A DNA stretch of 64,000 bases from Nitrospina sp052156635 (GCF_052156635.1 NZ_JBQKUO010000001.1:496001-560000); one strand, 5' to 3'; positions 17,996-26,897 are shown, counted from the stretch's first letter. Made by a program: numbers and translations. Notes: generated by a model not told the origin, from the sequence alone.

Positions 17996-18286
17996 TCACT
18001 CCCTCGCGCGGGGGATGAGGATGACGCGTCCCTTGCCGATATCTCCGGACAAATCCTGAGAGAACAGCACTTCCGGATTGGCATCGACGATGCGGTACCA
18101 GAGACGGTCGTCGTTGTAATAATGTCGTGCCAGCAAATCCAGCCGGTCGCCTTCCTGAATCACGTGCTCGATGACGCCGGGAACGGAACCGATCGCGCGT
18201 GGGCGGTATCCCTGAAACACATACTGTCCGGTTTCATCGGGGACAAACGGCTTGGATTTCAAATAGCGCGAATTCTTGAGGAACAT
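17996..18286 (-). CDS. Small LysM-domain baseplate protein
   Basis: The protein has 96 residues and contains one LysM-like unit near its middle (IEHVIQEGDRLDLLARHYYNDDRLWYRIVDANPE), followed by a GRVILIPR strand. Small LysM proteins next to gpD connect hub and tube in phage (gpX-like) and eCIS assemblies, so peptidoglycan binding is not implied. It abuts the tube/adaptor gene by one base and lies 3 bases before the hub gene. In Afp/PVC systems the corresponding LysM is fused to the adaptor; here it is separate. Confidence 0.82.
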   Translation of the reverse strand: MFLKNSRYLKSKPFVPDETGQYVFQGYRPRAIGSVPGVIEHVIQEGDRLDLLARHYYNDDRLWYRIVDANPEVLFSQDLSGDIGKGRVILIPRARE

Positions 18287-18933
18287 CAGAACAACCCTCC
18301 AATGGCGGACGACACCGTGCGCGCGGTGTTGAGTCCCGCCCCGATCACCTGCCGCACTTTTTCCGCTTCGTAAAACGGGTTATTGCCTTCAATGACCTGG
18401 AAACTCAACGTCGCCTGTGCGCGGTACGGAACGAGGTTCGGCAGGTGCGCTTTTTCATCGACCTTGACGCTGGTCAGAAACACCGGCAGGACATGCGTGC
18501 CCCAGATGAAGAGCAGGACCGACGCGCTGCTATTGCGTTGAAACGCGCGGCCGCCGCCATGCCCCAGACTGGCCAGCACCTGCAGGCCGCCGGGTCCCTG
18601 CGCCTTCGGCTCCACCATCGTACGCAGGGTGTCGAGTTCCGGCCCGATGCCGAACGCTTTCGCAATCGGTTCGTCGTCGTTCATGCGGTCGGTGGCGTCG
18701 AGCAGGATGTCGATGGAAAACTCCTCCGCCTTCACTTCCACCCCCTGCGACACACGCGGTGTTTCGGTGGGCGTTGCGAAGTCGTACCCGCCCGCCGTGC
18801 CGGGAGCGGTCTGTTCCTTCAACGTCACCGCTCGGGTCCGCGACAACGATTCCGGATTGAAATCGAACACCAGCGTCAAAGGCGGAACGCTCAATGCGTA
18901 TTCCACCAGGATGCCCCGCGTGACGTTGTACAT
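18286..18933 (-). CDS. Contractile injection system tube/adaptor protein (CIS_tube family)
   Basis: The protein has 215 residues. It starts with YALSVPPLTLVFDFNPESLSRTRAV and continues with VEVKAEEFSIDILLDATDRMNDDEPIAKAFGIGPELDTLRTMVEP, the recognisable core of the CIS tube/adaptor family. It ends with LPVFLTSVKVDEKAHLPNLVPYRAQATLSFQVIE. The family links the inner tube to the hub rather than forming the bulk of the tube. Its neighbour, the LysM protein, is translated from an overlapping codon. Confidence 0.8.
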   Translation of the reverse strand: MYNVTRGILVEYALSVPPLTLVFDFNPESLSRTRAVTLKEQTAPGTAGGYDFATPTETPRVSQGVEVKAEEFSIDILLDATDRMNDDEPIAKAFGIGPELDTLRTMVEPKAQGPGGLQVLASLGHGGGRAFQRNSSASVLLFIWGTHVLPVFLTSVKVDEKAHLPNLVPYRAQATLSFQVIEGNNPFYEAEKVRQVIGAGLNTARTVSSAIGGLF

Positions 18934-18968
18934 GGCGACTCCTTAAATGATTCCGATCAATGAAAAAT

Positions 18969-19211
18969 TTACCGCAATTGGCGGTACACCGCATCGGCGA
19001 TGCGCACCGCCAGCGCCGCTTCGCTCTCTCCGGGAATGGCCTGGATCGGCGGCACCGCCAACCGTTCCACCTGGATCGGCCGGTTCCACAGATACGTGGA
19101 CAACCGGTCCACCACACGCCGCGCCAGCCCCTGTGCGCGGTGTTCGTACCCGGAGGGAAGCGTGAGGCGCACCTGTCCTATTTCGATATTGCGCTTCCCC
19201 GGTTCCTTCAT
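18969..19211 (-). CDS. Small eCIS-associated protein of unknown function
   Basis: The protein has 80 residues, with AAGGAG before its ATG and a 4-base overlap with the AAA+ ATPase stop. It is soluble and basic. Its N-terminus has NIEIGQVRLTLPSGY, which resembles the NIRIGQIDIVVQAP segment near the C-terminus of the disordered protein at 21711-22739. I do not recognise a domain. The arrangement between ATPase and adaptor genes suggests a small assembly or structural accessory. Confidence 0.65.
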   Translation of the reverse strand: MKEPGKRNIEIGQVRLTLPSGYEHRAQGLARRVVDRLSTYLWNRPIQVERLAVPPIQAIPGESEAALAVRIADAVYRQLR

Positions 19212-20632
19212 ACCCCGGCTCCTTGACCGTTGCCGTTACCGTTTCCCTGTGCGGAAACAGTCAGCACCCCACCCGTCTCCGGCAGGTAAGACGCGAGCAC
19301 GCCGAGGTCCGAGCGCGAACGCGGCGAGGCGTCCTTCGCCATCTCGCGCCACACACCAAGAGCGATGTGGCGGAGCTCAATCGCACTGCCTTCCTCCGCC
19401 GCCAGGCACGCGGCATACAATGCAGCGTTGCGAATGCCGCCGCCGGTCAGGTTCACCGCCTGGCCGAGGAATTGCGGATCGACGTCTTCATGCCGTGGCG
19501 CGTGCGGCGGCAACAGCCGCTTCCACAACTGCACGCGCGCTTCCTTGTCCGGACGCGGAAAACCGACGACCACGTGAAACCGCCGCACGAACGCGGTGTC
19601 CAGATGTTCGTGCAGGTTGGTGGTGAGGATGCACGGCCCGCGGTGTTCCTCGATGCGCGCCAGCAGGTGGCTCACTTCCATGTTGGCGTACCGGTCGCGG
19701 GCATCCTTCACCTCGCCGCGTTTTCCGAACAAGCTGTCCGCTTCATCGAACTGCAACACCATCGGGCGGCCGTGGGCTGCGTCGAACAATTGGCTCAGGT
19801 TCTTTTCCGTCTCGCCGATGTACTTGCTCACCAGCTTGCCGAGGTCGATTCGGTACAAAGGCCAACCCAGTTCGTGCGCGATGACGGAAGCTGCCAGCGT
19901 CTTGCCCGTCCCCGACGGACCGGAGAACAACGCCACCGGACCGCCGCCCATGCGCCCGCCCCATTCTCCCTCCACCGTTTCGCGGTGACGCAACCACATC
20001 AGGAACTCGCGCAGGTGTGCGACCTGATTGGCAGGCAACACAAGATCCGTCCACGTCGCCTGCTGGCGCACCGCAATGGCGCCGGGCGGTGGGGGCGGCG
20101 GCAGTTGCAGACCGAGAAGCTTTACTGTGAGTCCGGGCGCAGGCTTGACGGGGGAGTAGGGATCGTCGCCCTCGACGCGGATCAACCCTTCGCGCCGTAA
20201 AACGCCATCCACGCTCAATGCCATGTGGAACATCGGGATTTCATCGTGATCGAGAACCAGCAGTTCATGAAGCAGGGCGGGCGTGGGATAGGGTTGCGAT
20301 ACGCCGGGCTGCAGCTCCAGGTACTGCCAGCCGAGACGCGGATGCATTTCCGCCGCCAGAACGCAGGCAAGCACATCGTGCTCGAGTTCGTTCAATTCCA
20401 ATGCGCCCAGCCGCTTCCAGTAGGGATTCGTGCCGCGCCCTGCGTGAACGCGGGCACTGAGTGCCGTCAACCGGCTGAGCAGTTCGCGGTCGAAGTCCTG
20501 TCCCTGTCGCCCGGACTTCAACCCCTGCACCAACAGTTCGATGCGTTCCCATTCGTCGGCGAGGGTCGCCACGTCGATTGCGTTTTCCATAGAATCCGTT
20601 TGCATTTCCATTACATCAACCTGCGGCTTCAT
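19208..20632 (-). CDS. AAA+ ATPase of the eCIS (Afp15/Pvc15-like)
   Basis: The protein has 474 residues. The first ~200 are the less conserved N-terminal domain with a proline-rich hinge (LPPPPPPGAIAV). The AAA+ core has Walker A GPSGTGKT at 238-245 and Walker B VLQFDEAD at 292-299. After these come the sensor-like ILTTNLHEHLDTAFVRRFHVVVGFPRPD and the arginine-finger region. The equivalent ATPase in Afp and PVC is needed for assembly or cargo loading. Start assignment is moderate: no strong ribosome site precedes the ATG, and translation may couple to the DUF4255 gene, which overlaps it by 17 bases. Confidence 0.9.
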   Translation of the reverse strand: MKPQVDVMEMQTDSMENAIDVATLADEWERIELLVQGLKSGRQGQDFDRELLSRLTALSARVHAGRGTNPYWKRLGALELNELEHDVLACVLAAEMHPRLGWQYLELQPGVSQPYPTPALLHELLVLDHDEIPMFHMALSVDGVLRREGLIRVEGDDPYSPVKPAPGLTVKLLGLQLPPPPPPGAIAVRQQATWTDLVLPANQVAHLREFLMWLRHRETVEGEWGGRMGGGPVALFSGPSGTGKTLAASVIAHELGWPLYRIDLGKLVSKYIGETEKNLSQLFDAAHGRPMVLQFDEADSLFGKRGEVKDARDRYANMEVSHLLARIEEHRGPCILTTNLHEHLDTAFVRRFHVVVGFPRPDKEARVQLWKRLLPPHAPRHEDVDPQFLGQAVNLTGGGIRNAALYAACLAAEEGSAIELRHIALGVWREMAKDASPRSRSDLGVLASYLPETGGVLTVSAQGNGNGNGQGAGV

Positions 20633-21707
20633 GAATGCTGATCAATAATGGCTGACTGCGCACCGTGAGCACCGCTCCGTCAGACGCACGCGTGTACTGC
20701 CGCTGTGCATACACCGCCGCCTGTCCGCGCACTTTTGGCGAAAACTCCGGCGGATCCGCTACCGGCCCGCCTTCCGGATCGAACGGCAAGGCGAAGGCGG
20801 CGAGGTCGCCCACATCCGGCGGGTTGTCCGGATCGATCCCTGTCGTCACCGGTTGCACATCTTTTGATGCGCCCTTCGACCGCCAGCCTGACGTGGGGTC
20901 CCACACTTCCCACTGCAACGAAACGGTCTCCGCCGTATCGCCCGCAACCCAGATATCCGGCGTGAAGTTTTTGAGCGCGTCGCTGTCGGCTTCGAAACCC
21001 AGGCTTTCCACGCAGCGCGGTTGCGATTCTTCGCCAAGCACGAAACACAAGCGTGGCGCCCAGTCCAGGCGGCTCGTATCCACCTCGCCGCCGCGCGCGC
21101 CCCAGGCGGCGGACCCCGGCTCGGAGGTCACATCGCCCGCACCTCCCACGCCGGGTGTGACCACGGTGCGAAAATCACCGGTCATCTGCTTTCCGGGACT
21201 CCGTTTGGCGGGCACAATGGGACCGAGCGCCATTTCGTAACCGATGGTCGGGCGCAGGCTGACTTCGCTCTGTGTCGCCCACACGTGATTCAGGTCTTCA
21301 TTGGTCAGGGGCTGGTAGATGGTTTGCAGGCGCACCGACTCGCCGTTCACGTTGACCGTCTCCAGAACCGGGGTCTCGTGAAACAGCCGCATGACATGAC
21401 CGATGAGTCTTAATTCGAATTCCCCAGCGGAGACGCCGTCGCCGTTGACGTTCGACTCGGTGACGCCGAACGCCGTGACCAGGCAGTGCAGGCGAATCCA
21501 CCACGGCTCATCCGGTTGCAGGTCGCCTTGAAACCCGGACGGCTCGAACCTATGAAAGAACAGGTTCACGCGGTTCTTTTCTCCTTTCATCGCTTCCGCC
21601 GGTGCGCCCATCACCACCTCGACGTTGTCGTCGAGGTCTTTCAACCCGGTGCTCACAAACTCCAGAACCGACTTACAGAGAATGGACAATGAAGACGGAA
21701 CTTCCAC
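20616..21707 (-). CDS. DUF4255 (Pvc16-like) tail terminator/cap protein
   Basis: The protein has 363 residues. The N-terminal ~190 match the Pvc16/DUF4255 domain: SLSILCKSVLEFVSTGLKDL, then KNRVNLFFHRFEPSGF, then WWIRLHCLVTAFGV. This domain caps the distal end of sheath and tube in PVC-type particles. The C-terminal half is beta-rich (ISGxxxETVSLQWEVWDP-type and a repeated VRSQPLLISIHE end) and probably forms an Ig-like extension. It overlaps the ATPase start by 17 bases and lies 3 bases after the preceding gene. Confidence 0.82.
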   Translation of the reverse strand: MEVPSSLSILCKSVLEFVSTGLKDLDDNVEVVMGAPAEAMKGEKNRVNLFFHRFEPSGFQGDLQPDEPWWIRLHCLVTAFGVTESNVNGDGVSAGEFELRLIGHVMRLFHETPVLETVNVNGESVRLQTIYQPLTNEDLNHVWATQSEVSLRPTIGYEMALGPIVPAKRSPGKQMTGDFRTVVTPGVGGAGDVTSEPGSAAWGARGGEVDTSRLDWAPRLCFVLGEESQPRCVESLGFEADSDALKNFTPDIWVAGDTAETVSLQWEVWDPTSGWRSKGASKDVQPVTTGIDPDNPPDVGDLAAFALPFDPEGGPVADPPEFSPKVRGQAAVYAQRQYTRASDGAVLTVRSQPLLISIHEAAG

Positions 21708-21710
21708 GAC

Positions 21711-22739
21711 TCACACCCTCCTCAAATACAGACGGCTCGACCAGTTGCTGGGGGGGGCGGTGGGTTGGGGTTTCGCCGCTTTTTGCGGGGCCTGCACAAC
21801 GATGTCGATCTGCCCGATGCGGATGTTGGTCTCCGGCACGCGAGCAGGTTCAGTACGCGGTGAAGGCGGAGTGAACGAGTCCACACGGGGCATCGGCTGC
21901 TCATAGTTGTAGGCAGGCGCTTCCGGAACGGACGTTTTTGGGTCGCGCACGGATTTTACTTTCTCACTGCGCATTGAGTCCGGTTCGACCTGCTGGCCAT
22001 TTTGAAAAAGAACTTCTTCCGCCTTCACCGATTCGCTTGAAGCTTCCTTATAGGAGTACGGCAAAGCCGACTTCCTGCTTTCAGGCGGCTCATCGCCTGT
22101 TTCAGGAATTGAATCCGGAACGGGCTTTTCAATCGAAGCAGGTTCCTCGTTTGCAGGATCGATCGACTGGGGTTTGCTTGGATGCGATCCAGGCCATTCC
22201 CCGGTCAATTCCGGTTTGCCTGGCATTGAGGACGAAGCTTCTTCGCCCTGCCTCTCGAAAACCGGGTTGGAATCGGTCGGAAAGGATGCTTCATTGCGCG
22301 AGTCCGAGGAAACAGGAGTCGATGAAGAGAGTTCCATTTTCTGAGAGCGGAAAGGCGGATCGAGTACAGGGAGCGGCTCATTCGCAAAAGTTGCGGCCTC
22401 ATTGGGTTCGGCCAATTTCACTTCGCTTTCTTCTCGACCCGGTTCCACATTCGATTCGACTCCGCCCGCATTCACTTCACGAACGGTATCCTGCGTTACC
22501 GTCAAAGGGCGTTCGGAATTTTCATGACCGGAAGGCGTAGCTGCAAGGGGTGCTATGGGCTCGTTCGACGAACCGGTTATATCATCTGTGTTGTCTACTT
22601 GCATTCCTGTGGAGGTTTCCTGAACTTCACCTGCAGCCAATGAATCCGGACCCTCGCCGTGTAGCATTGGCTGCGGACGCGCGCCGACTGGCTTGGGAGT
22701 CGAACGGCTGTCGCGTATGATTTCAGAAAAGTAACCCAT
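21711..22739 (-). CDS. Intrinsically disordered eCIS protein
   Basis: The protein has 342 residues, most of them Pro, Ser, Glu, Asn and Thr, with no predictable fold. Repeated polar segments such as SDSRNEASFPTDSNP and PASIEKPVPDSIPETGDEPPE fill residues 20-280. The only ordered-looking part is the C-terminus (IRIGQIDIVVQAPQK and SSRLYLRRV), which resembles short conserved tails seen in proteins encoded next to Pvc16 genes. No recognised tape-measure gene exists in the locus, so a length or cap role is possible but unproven. The reading frame is intact and in operon position. Confidence 0.6.
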   Translation of the reverse strand: MGYFSEIIRDSRSTPKPVGARPQPMLHGEGPDSLAAGEVQETSTGMQVDNTDDITGSSNEPIAPLAATPSGHENSERPLTVTQDTVREVNAGGVESNVEPGREESEVKLAEPNEAATFANEPLPVLDPPFRSQKMELSSSTPVSSDSRNEASFPTDSNPVFERQGEEASSSMPGKPELTGEWPGSHPSKPQSIDPANEEPASIEKPVPDSIPETGDEPPESRKSALPYSYKEASSESVKAEEVLFQNGQQVEPDSMRSEKVKSVRDPKTSVPEAPAYNYEQPMPRVDSFTPPSPRTEPARVPETNIRIGQIDIVVQAPQKAAKPQPTAPPSNWSSRLYLRRV

Positions 22740-22784
22740 CGTCGTTTCCAGGCTGATTCTCGAGCCTGCTCCTCAATCGGCTTT

Positions 22785-23588
22785 TCAATGCATCATGCCG
22801 CGAGCTTCCTCCACCAGCGCCAGGTAGCGGCGCCTGCGGTCCCGCGGCATTTCCATGATGTCGCGCTCGCTCCAGTGGTACGCACTGGCCAGTCGGTGCA
22901 CCTCACGCAGGAGGCCATGCCGACCGCTTTGCAGGCAGGCGTAAGGATCGATCTCCACCCGCGTTTCGGTTTTGCATTCGGGACATTTCGTCGGCACCCA
23001 CACCACCAGCTCCGGAGCGACGGACTCGATGGCCGACTCGATCGCGGCAACATCTTCTTCTGAAAACTCCAAGTCAGAAGGATTGTTCTGGCCATCGACC
23101 AACAGGCGTTGCAGCAACACCGGCACGGCCCGCGCTTCGTCCTCCAATCCGGCGATGCACTCCTGGTCGGCGCCGGTTGGAACGCGAAAGCGCAATCGAC
23201 CATACCGCGTAGGCACGGTGACGAATGGGTATCCTTCCCCCGGCGGCTTGATCGGCAACTCCGACGGACTGAGGCGCACATCGAACACCGCTTTGCATGA
23301 GGGGCAAAGTGCCGAATGCCATTCCCGTTCCACCTGGAGGTGACAGGCCAGGTGGCGCATGAGGTACTGCCGGTCCGCCACGCTCAATTCACGCACGGAC
23401 GATTCATCCGCATCGCATCCGCCCACGGATGCCAGCGCCAGCGTGAGTGCGCGCGTGACGCGGCCCGGAACAGACTGCTCCTCCTGAATCGCCTCCTCGA
23501 GCACCAGTTCCAGCGCGCCCGTGACTTCACGAAATCGGAAACGGCGATCCAGATCCCCACCGTTCCACACGCCGCCGGGCAAAAACAT
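22785..23588 (-). CDS. Zinc-ribbon eCIS assembly protein (T4-type baseplate chaperone-like)
   Basis: The protein has 267 residues. An N-terminal helical domain (FRFREVTGALELVLEEAI, LSVADRQYLMRHLACHL) is followed by two CxxC knuckles, ALCPSCKAVFDVRL and TKCPECKTETRVEI, that could together bind one zinc. The C-terminus is helical (LLREVHRLASAYHWSERDIMEMPRDRRRRYLALV), like the C-terminal helices of phage tail assembly chaperones. Proteins of this layout lie between tube and Pvc16 genes in eCIS clusters and are annotated as baseplate hub assembly chaperones. The family call is from memory, not search. Confidence 0.6.
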   Translation of the reverse strand: MFLPGGVWNGGDLDRRFRFREVTGALELVLEEAIQEEQSVPGRVTRALTLALASVGGCDADESSVRELSVADRQYLMRHLACHLQVEREWHSALCPSCKAVFDVRLSPSELPIKPPGEGYPFVTVPTRYGRLRFRVPTGADQECIAGLEDEARAVPVLLQRLLVDGQNNPSDLEFSEEDVAAIESAIESVAPELVVWVPTKCPECKTETRVEIDPYACLQSGRHGLLREVHRLASAYHWSERDIMEMPRDRRRRYLALVEEARGMMH

Positions 23589-23598
23589 GATGCCCTCC

Positions 23599-24108
23599 TT
23601 ACGATTCCGTCGGCTCGTTCACTGCGGTATCCCGCTCCCACCCTTCGTGCTGAAGCGTGATGCTCTGAATGCCGACCGCGTTCATGCTTCCAGCATCGAG
23701 GTCCGGCATGGCCTGGTAATCCGACACCCACGCGCGATGCAGAACGTAGTTGATGGCGACCTGGCCCTGCAGGTTGAGCAGGCTGATGATCACTTCCTTA
23801 CGGAATTTTTTGAGCGACATGCCGGAGTCGCCCTCGATGTTGTTGATGAGGTTCGCCCATTCCTCGAACACCGGATCGTGCGTCAACCCCTGCTCCAGCG
23901 TGACCGGTTCGTAACTGGTGCCGCCGGGCATGATGCGTTCGTGCGACGGGTCGCCCGCCGTACGCCATTTCACGGGTTCGGTTTTCTTTTTCAGGGCCGT
24001 CATTTTGCGCATGCCCGCAACGGGCTTGCCGTCGATGATGACGCGGAACTTGAACGTGCGGTACGGATCGTGCCGGTGCGCGTTGACGGGAAACATCGGT
24101 GCTGCCAT
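23599..24108 (-). CDS. Inner tube protein (T4 gp19-like; Afp1/Afp5-like)
   Basis: The protein has 169 residues, normal for the family. It contains YRTFKFRVIIDGKPVAGMRKMTALKKKTEPVKWRTAGDPSHERIMPGGTSYEPVTLEQGLTHDPVFEEWANLI, the gp19/Hcp-type beta-barrel signature, and ends with IQSITLQHEGWERD. It would stack as hexameric rings inside the sheath and house cargo. It is the only tube gene seen; Afp-type operons often carry two or three. The gene is 24 bases from the sheath stop codon. Confidence 0.92.
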   Translation of the reverse strand: MAAPMFPVNAHRHDPYRTFKFRVIIDGKPVAGMRKMTALKKKTEPVKWRTAGDPSHERIMPGGTSYEPVTLEQGLTHDPVFEEWANLINNIEGDSGMSLKKFRKEVIISLLNLQGQVAINYVLHRAWVSDYQAMPDLDAGSMNAVGIQSITLQHEGWERDTAVNEPTES

Positions 24109-24132
24109 AACCAGCGCCTCCTCTTACGGGGG

Positions 24133-26523
24133 TTATTGTTGAACTTTCTGCTGAATGCGAACGATGACGAATTCCGCCGGCTTCAACGGCGCAAACCCGA
24201 CCAGCACGATCACCTGACCGCGGTCGATGTCGCCCTGGGTCATGGTGTCGCCCTTGCCGCAACGGACGAAGTAGGCATCCGACACCTTCGTTCCCTGGAA
24301 CGCGCCACTGCGGAACATGCCGTTCATGAAGTCGCCGATGTTGCCGCGCAACGACGACCACAGCGGTTCGTCGTTCGGCTCGAATACCGCCCACTGGATG
24401 CCGTTGTAAATGCTTTGTTCTATATAGATGGCGGTTCGGCGCACCGGAACGTAGCGCCATTCCGGATTCGCCTTGGTGGACAGGGTCCGGCTTCCCCATA
24501 TAACGTTGCCGTATCCCGGTTGCTTGCGGAAACAGTTGACGCCGAGCGGGTTCAGCTGATCCTGTTCGCCGTCTTCCACCTGGTACTGCAACCCCGCAAG
24601 TCCGTTGATCTGGGCCTCGGTGCCGGCAGGGGCCTTCCACACACCACGCGTTCCGTCGATTTTCGCCCACATGCCGGCGGCAAATCCGCCGGGGCCGACC
24701 TTGAGCGTCTTCGGTTCATTGGGTGCGGTGTCCGCGTTGTACAGAGGATTGGGCACTTCCACCCACGGGTAATAAAGAACCGAGTATGTGGAGGTGGGAA
24801 GCCCCAGAGCCTGCACCTGCGCGCCCTGCTCCAGTTCCACATCCTTCGGCGGGTCCATGATGAGCACACGGCTCTTGGTGCTTTCGCAATGAGCGAGCGC
24901 GTGACTGATCTTCATGTTGCCGAGTTCCTTGTTCCAGTACATGCCGGGAAGCAGGAGGATGCTGACGTCGCGCACCTTGCGCAGGACATTGGTGAAGAAC
25001 GATCCATAGTCCGGCGCCTCCGGAGCTTCAGCACTGCCGCTCGTCAACTGCTCACCATTGTCGCCGACGCCGGAGGCGGCTTTCGGGATCACCTTCCACG
25101 TCCCGTCCTGCAGGGTCCGGCCGGAAAACGCAACCGGGTTGGTCGTGAGTTTCAACAGTGAAGCGAAATTGGTGTTGCCCGCAGGGCTTGCGCCGTTGAT
25201 GGTGATCGACGACGCTCGCGACGCACTGCTGCCGGAAGTGAAGGTGAACTTGCGCACGGTGTCATCGTATTCGCAGGTGAACTCGGCGAACGACGCGATC
25301 TTCGGCTGGTGCTGCTGCACCGCAGTCTGAATGGCCGCAGCGATTTTCACCCGGTTGGAAACATCGTTGTCGGTGAAGTCGATGTCTTCCTTCTTGATGG
25401 CGATCTGCGTTTCGCCCTTGCCGTCGAGGTTCATGGTCAGCACCATCTCGGCTTGAAACTGCGTGCGGACGTTTGTCCCCGCCGCCACCGCCCCGCCGGT
25501 GTGCGTGGCTTTCTGCGCCGAATCCAGCCGCAGGAATTTAGCCAGGTCGTTGGCCGATTCGTCTCCATCCAGCACCTGCACGGAAGAGAAATCCGCGTCC
25601 ATGCCGGAAGTCAGTACGAACTTCGAGAGCCCACCGACATCCTTGTACTCGCAGGTGAAGTCGAGATAACCCGTGTAGCCACCGAGATCGCGCACTGCCT
25701 TCTGCACGTGCGCCGCCACCACCTTGCCTTCTTTTTCGTTGGTGCTGTTCCAGTCGCCTTCCGCTTCCAGATCCGCTTTCTTGATGGTGATCAGCTTCGG
25801 ACCACGGCGGTCGATGTCGATACGCATCGACATGCTGTCGGCAACGCTGGTGTTGAAAAAATTAGCGCCCGTGTCCATCTGCCCGCCGGTCAGCGTGGCT
25901 TTCTCGTACTGGTTGCTGGCGTGCTCGGGATCGGCGGCGTCGAGAAGACTCACCTTGATCAGCCCGGACACATCGTTGACGCGGGTGAGGATGTAGTCGT
26001 CGTCCTGCGAATTCAGCGTGACCCCAGTGAACTCTTCGTCCACCACAAACTTTCCATCACCATCGTGATGACCGACTTCGATGTCGAATCCCGCCTGATC
26101 CACGTCCGGTTTTAGAATACGGATGTACAGCTTGTTGCCCCAGGCCCCGACGGAGCTGGCTTCGATCTTTATAACGATTCCGCCGCTGTGCTCTCCCGCC
26201 ACGTCCTTGAAAGCCGCCACCGAAGTGCCGCCCTTTGCGAGACGGCAGATGTAGGCGTTTTTGCCACCGTTCATGTAAAAGGAACGCACCGCGAGAACCA
26301 TTGCGTTTTCCTGCTCACCCAGGGCATCGCCCACGGCTTTTTTCTCGATGCCGCCGTAAATTTCCTTGAACTCGTCGAAACTGTGCACCAGTTCCGCCTT
26401 GCCCACCGGACCGCGATAGGCCGCGCCGACGAACGCCGCATTGGACGTGGACACACCCTCTATCGGGCGGGACCCGCTGGGGATTTCCTCAACATAAACA
26501 CCGGGGTGCAGATATGTAGGCAT
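24133..26523 (-). CDS. Contractile sheath protein with two tandem inserted domains
   Basis: The protein has 796 residues from the ATG at 26523, which has AAGGAGCGG 8 bases upstream; a longer in-frame start at 26565 lacks this. The N-terminus MPTYLHPGVYVEEIPSGSRPIEGVSTS and the C-terminal SLRGNIGDFMNGMFRSGAFQGTKVSDAYFVRCG...VGFAPLKPAEFVIVRIQQ are canonical tail sheath. The length is well above usual sheath subunits because residues about 213-466 carry two homologous ~125-residue units. Each has a TGGQ/TGGA opening, IDIDRRGPKLITIKKADL or MNLDGKGETQIAIKKEDI, then FTCEYKD or FTCEYDD and a KFxxTSG strand. They probably decorate the outer surface. It is the only sheath gene in the locus. Confidence 0.93.
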   Translation of the reverse strand: MPTYLHPGVYVEEIPSGSRPIEGVSTSNAAFVGAAYRGPVGKAELVHSFDEFKEIYGGIEKKAVGDALGEQENAMVLAVRSFYMNGGKNAYICRLAKGGTSVAAFKDVAGEHSGGIVIKIEASSVGAWGNKLYIRILKPDVDQAGFDIEVGHHDGDGKFVVDEEFTGVTLNSQDDDYILTRVNDVSGLIKVSLLDAADPEHASNQYEKATLTGGQMDTGANFFNTSVADSMSMRIDIDRRGPKLITIKKADLEAEGDWNSTNEKEGKVVAAHVQKAVRDLGGYTGYLDFTCEYKDVGGLSKFVLTSGMDADFSSVQVLDGDESANDLAKFLRLDSAQKATHTGGAVAAGTNVRTQFQAEMVLTMNLDGKGETQIAIKKEDIDFTDNDVSNRVKIAAAIQTAVQQHQPKIASFAEFTCEYDDTVRKFTFTSGSSASRASSITINGASPAGNTNFASLLKLTTNPVAFSGRTLQDGTWKVIPKAASGVGDNGEQLTSGSAEAPEAPDYGSFFTNVLRKVRDVSILLLPGMYWNKELGNMKISHALAHCESTKSRVLIMDPPKDVELEQGAQVQALGLPTSTYSVLYYPWVEVPNPLYNADTAPNEPKTLKVGPGGFAAGMWAKIDGTRGVWKAPAGTEAQINGLAGLQYQVEDGEQDQLNPLGVNCFRKQPGYGNVIWGSRTLSTKANPEWRYVPVRRTAIYIEQSIYNGIQWAVFEPNDEPLWSSLRGNIGDFMNGMFRSGAFQGTKVSDAYFVRCGKGDTMTQGDIDRGQVIVLVGFAPLKPAEFVIVRIQQKVQQ

Positions 26524-26589
26524 AATAAACCGCTCCTTGCGCTGTAAACGAAATGTTACGGACACGGAAAACCGGTCCGCGCCGGTTTG

Positions 26590-26847
26590 TCACTTCGCCG
26601 GTCTCGGGCCCTCATGCCCCAGGCTGTAAACCCACCTGCCGTCCGGCATCTTTCTTTTTTCCATCACACCTTCCTGGACCAACCGCTCGAGAGCCTGCCC
26701 GACCAGCTCCAGCATATTTTCGTAACGTTGCCGCGCCAGCCAGTGCATCACGCCTTCCGGCGTATCCGACGCGCGGGGATGCTTCTCCAAATAACCCTGG
26801 ATATCCAGGATGATCCTCGAAAGTTCGTTTGCAGAATAGGGATCCAC
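26590..26847 (-). CDS. Small first gene of the eCIS operon, winged-helix-like
   Basis: This 85-residue protein starts with GTG at 26847, five bases after GGAAGG. The predicted sigma-54 transcription start lies only about 25 bases upstream, so this is the first cistron. The sequence is mostly helical with a basic wing-like end (LVQEGVMEKRKMPDGRWVYSLG), reminiscent of a small DNA-binding or assembly domain. I do not recognise a family. It ends 66 bases before the sheath start. Confidence 0.65.
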   Translation of the reverse strand: MDPYSANELSRIILDIQGYLEKHPRASDTPEGVMHWLARQRYENMLELVGQALERLVQEGVMEKRKMPDGRWVYSLGHEGPRPAK

Positions 26848-26882
26848 ATCAGCCTTCCAGAGTTAACTATGGATGTCAGACA

Positions 26883-26897
26883 GCAAAGCCCATGCCA
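26883..26897 (-). promoter_or_regulatory. Sigma-54 (-24/-12) promoter of the eCIS operon
   Basis: On the minus strand TGGCAT-GGGCT-TTGC matches the consensus TGGCAC-N5-TTGC with the invariant GG and GC at the required spacing and only one mismatch. The predicted start is near 26872, about 25 bases before the GTG of the first gene. The adjacent gene at 27147-28199 encodes a sigma-54 activator. Confidence 0.75.
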
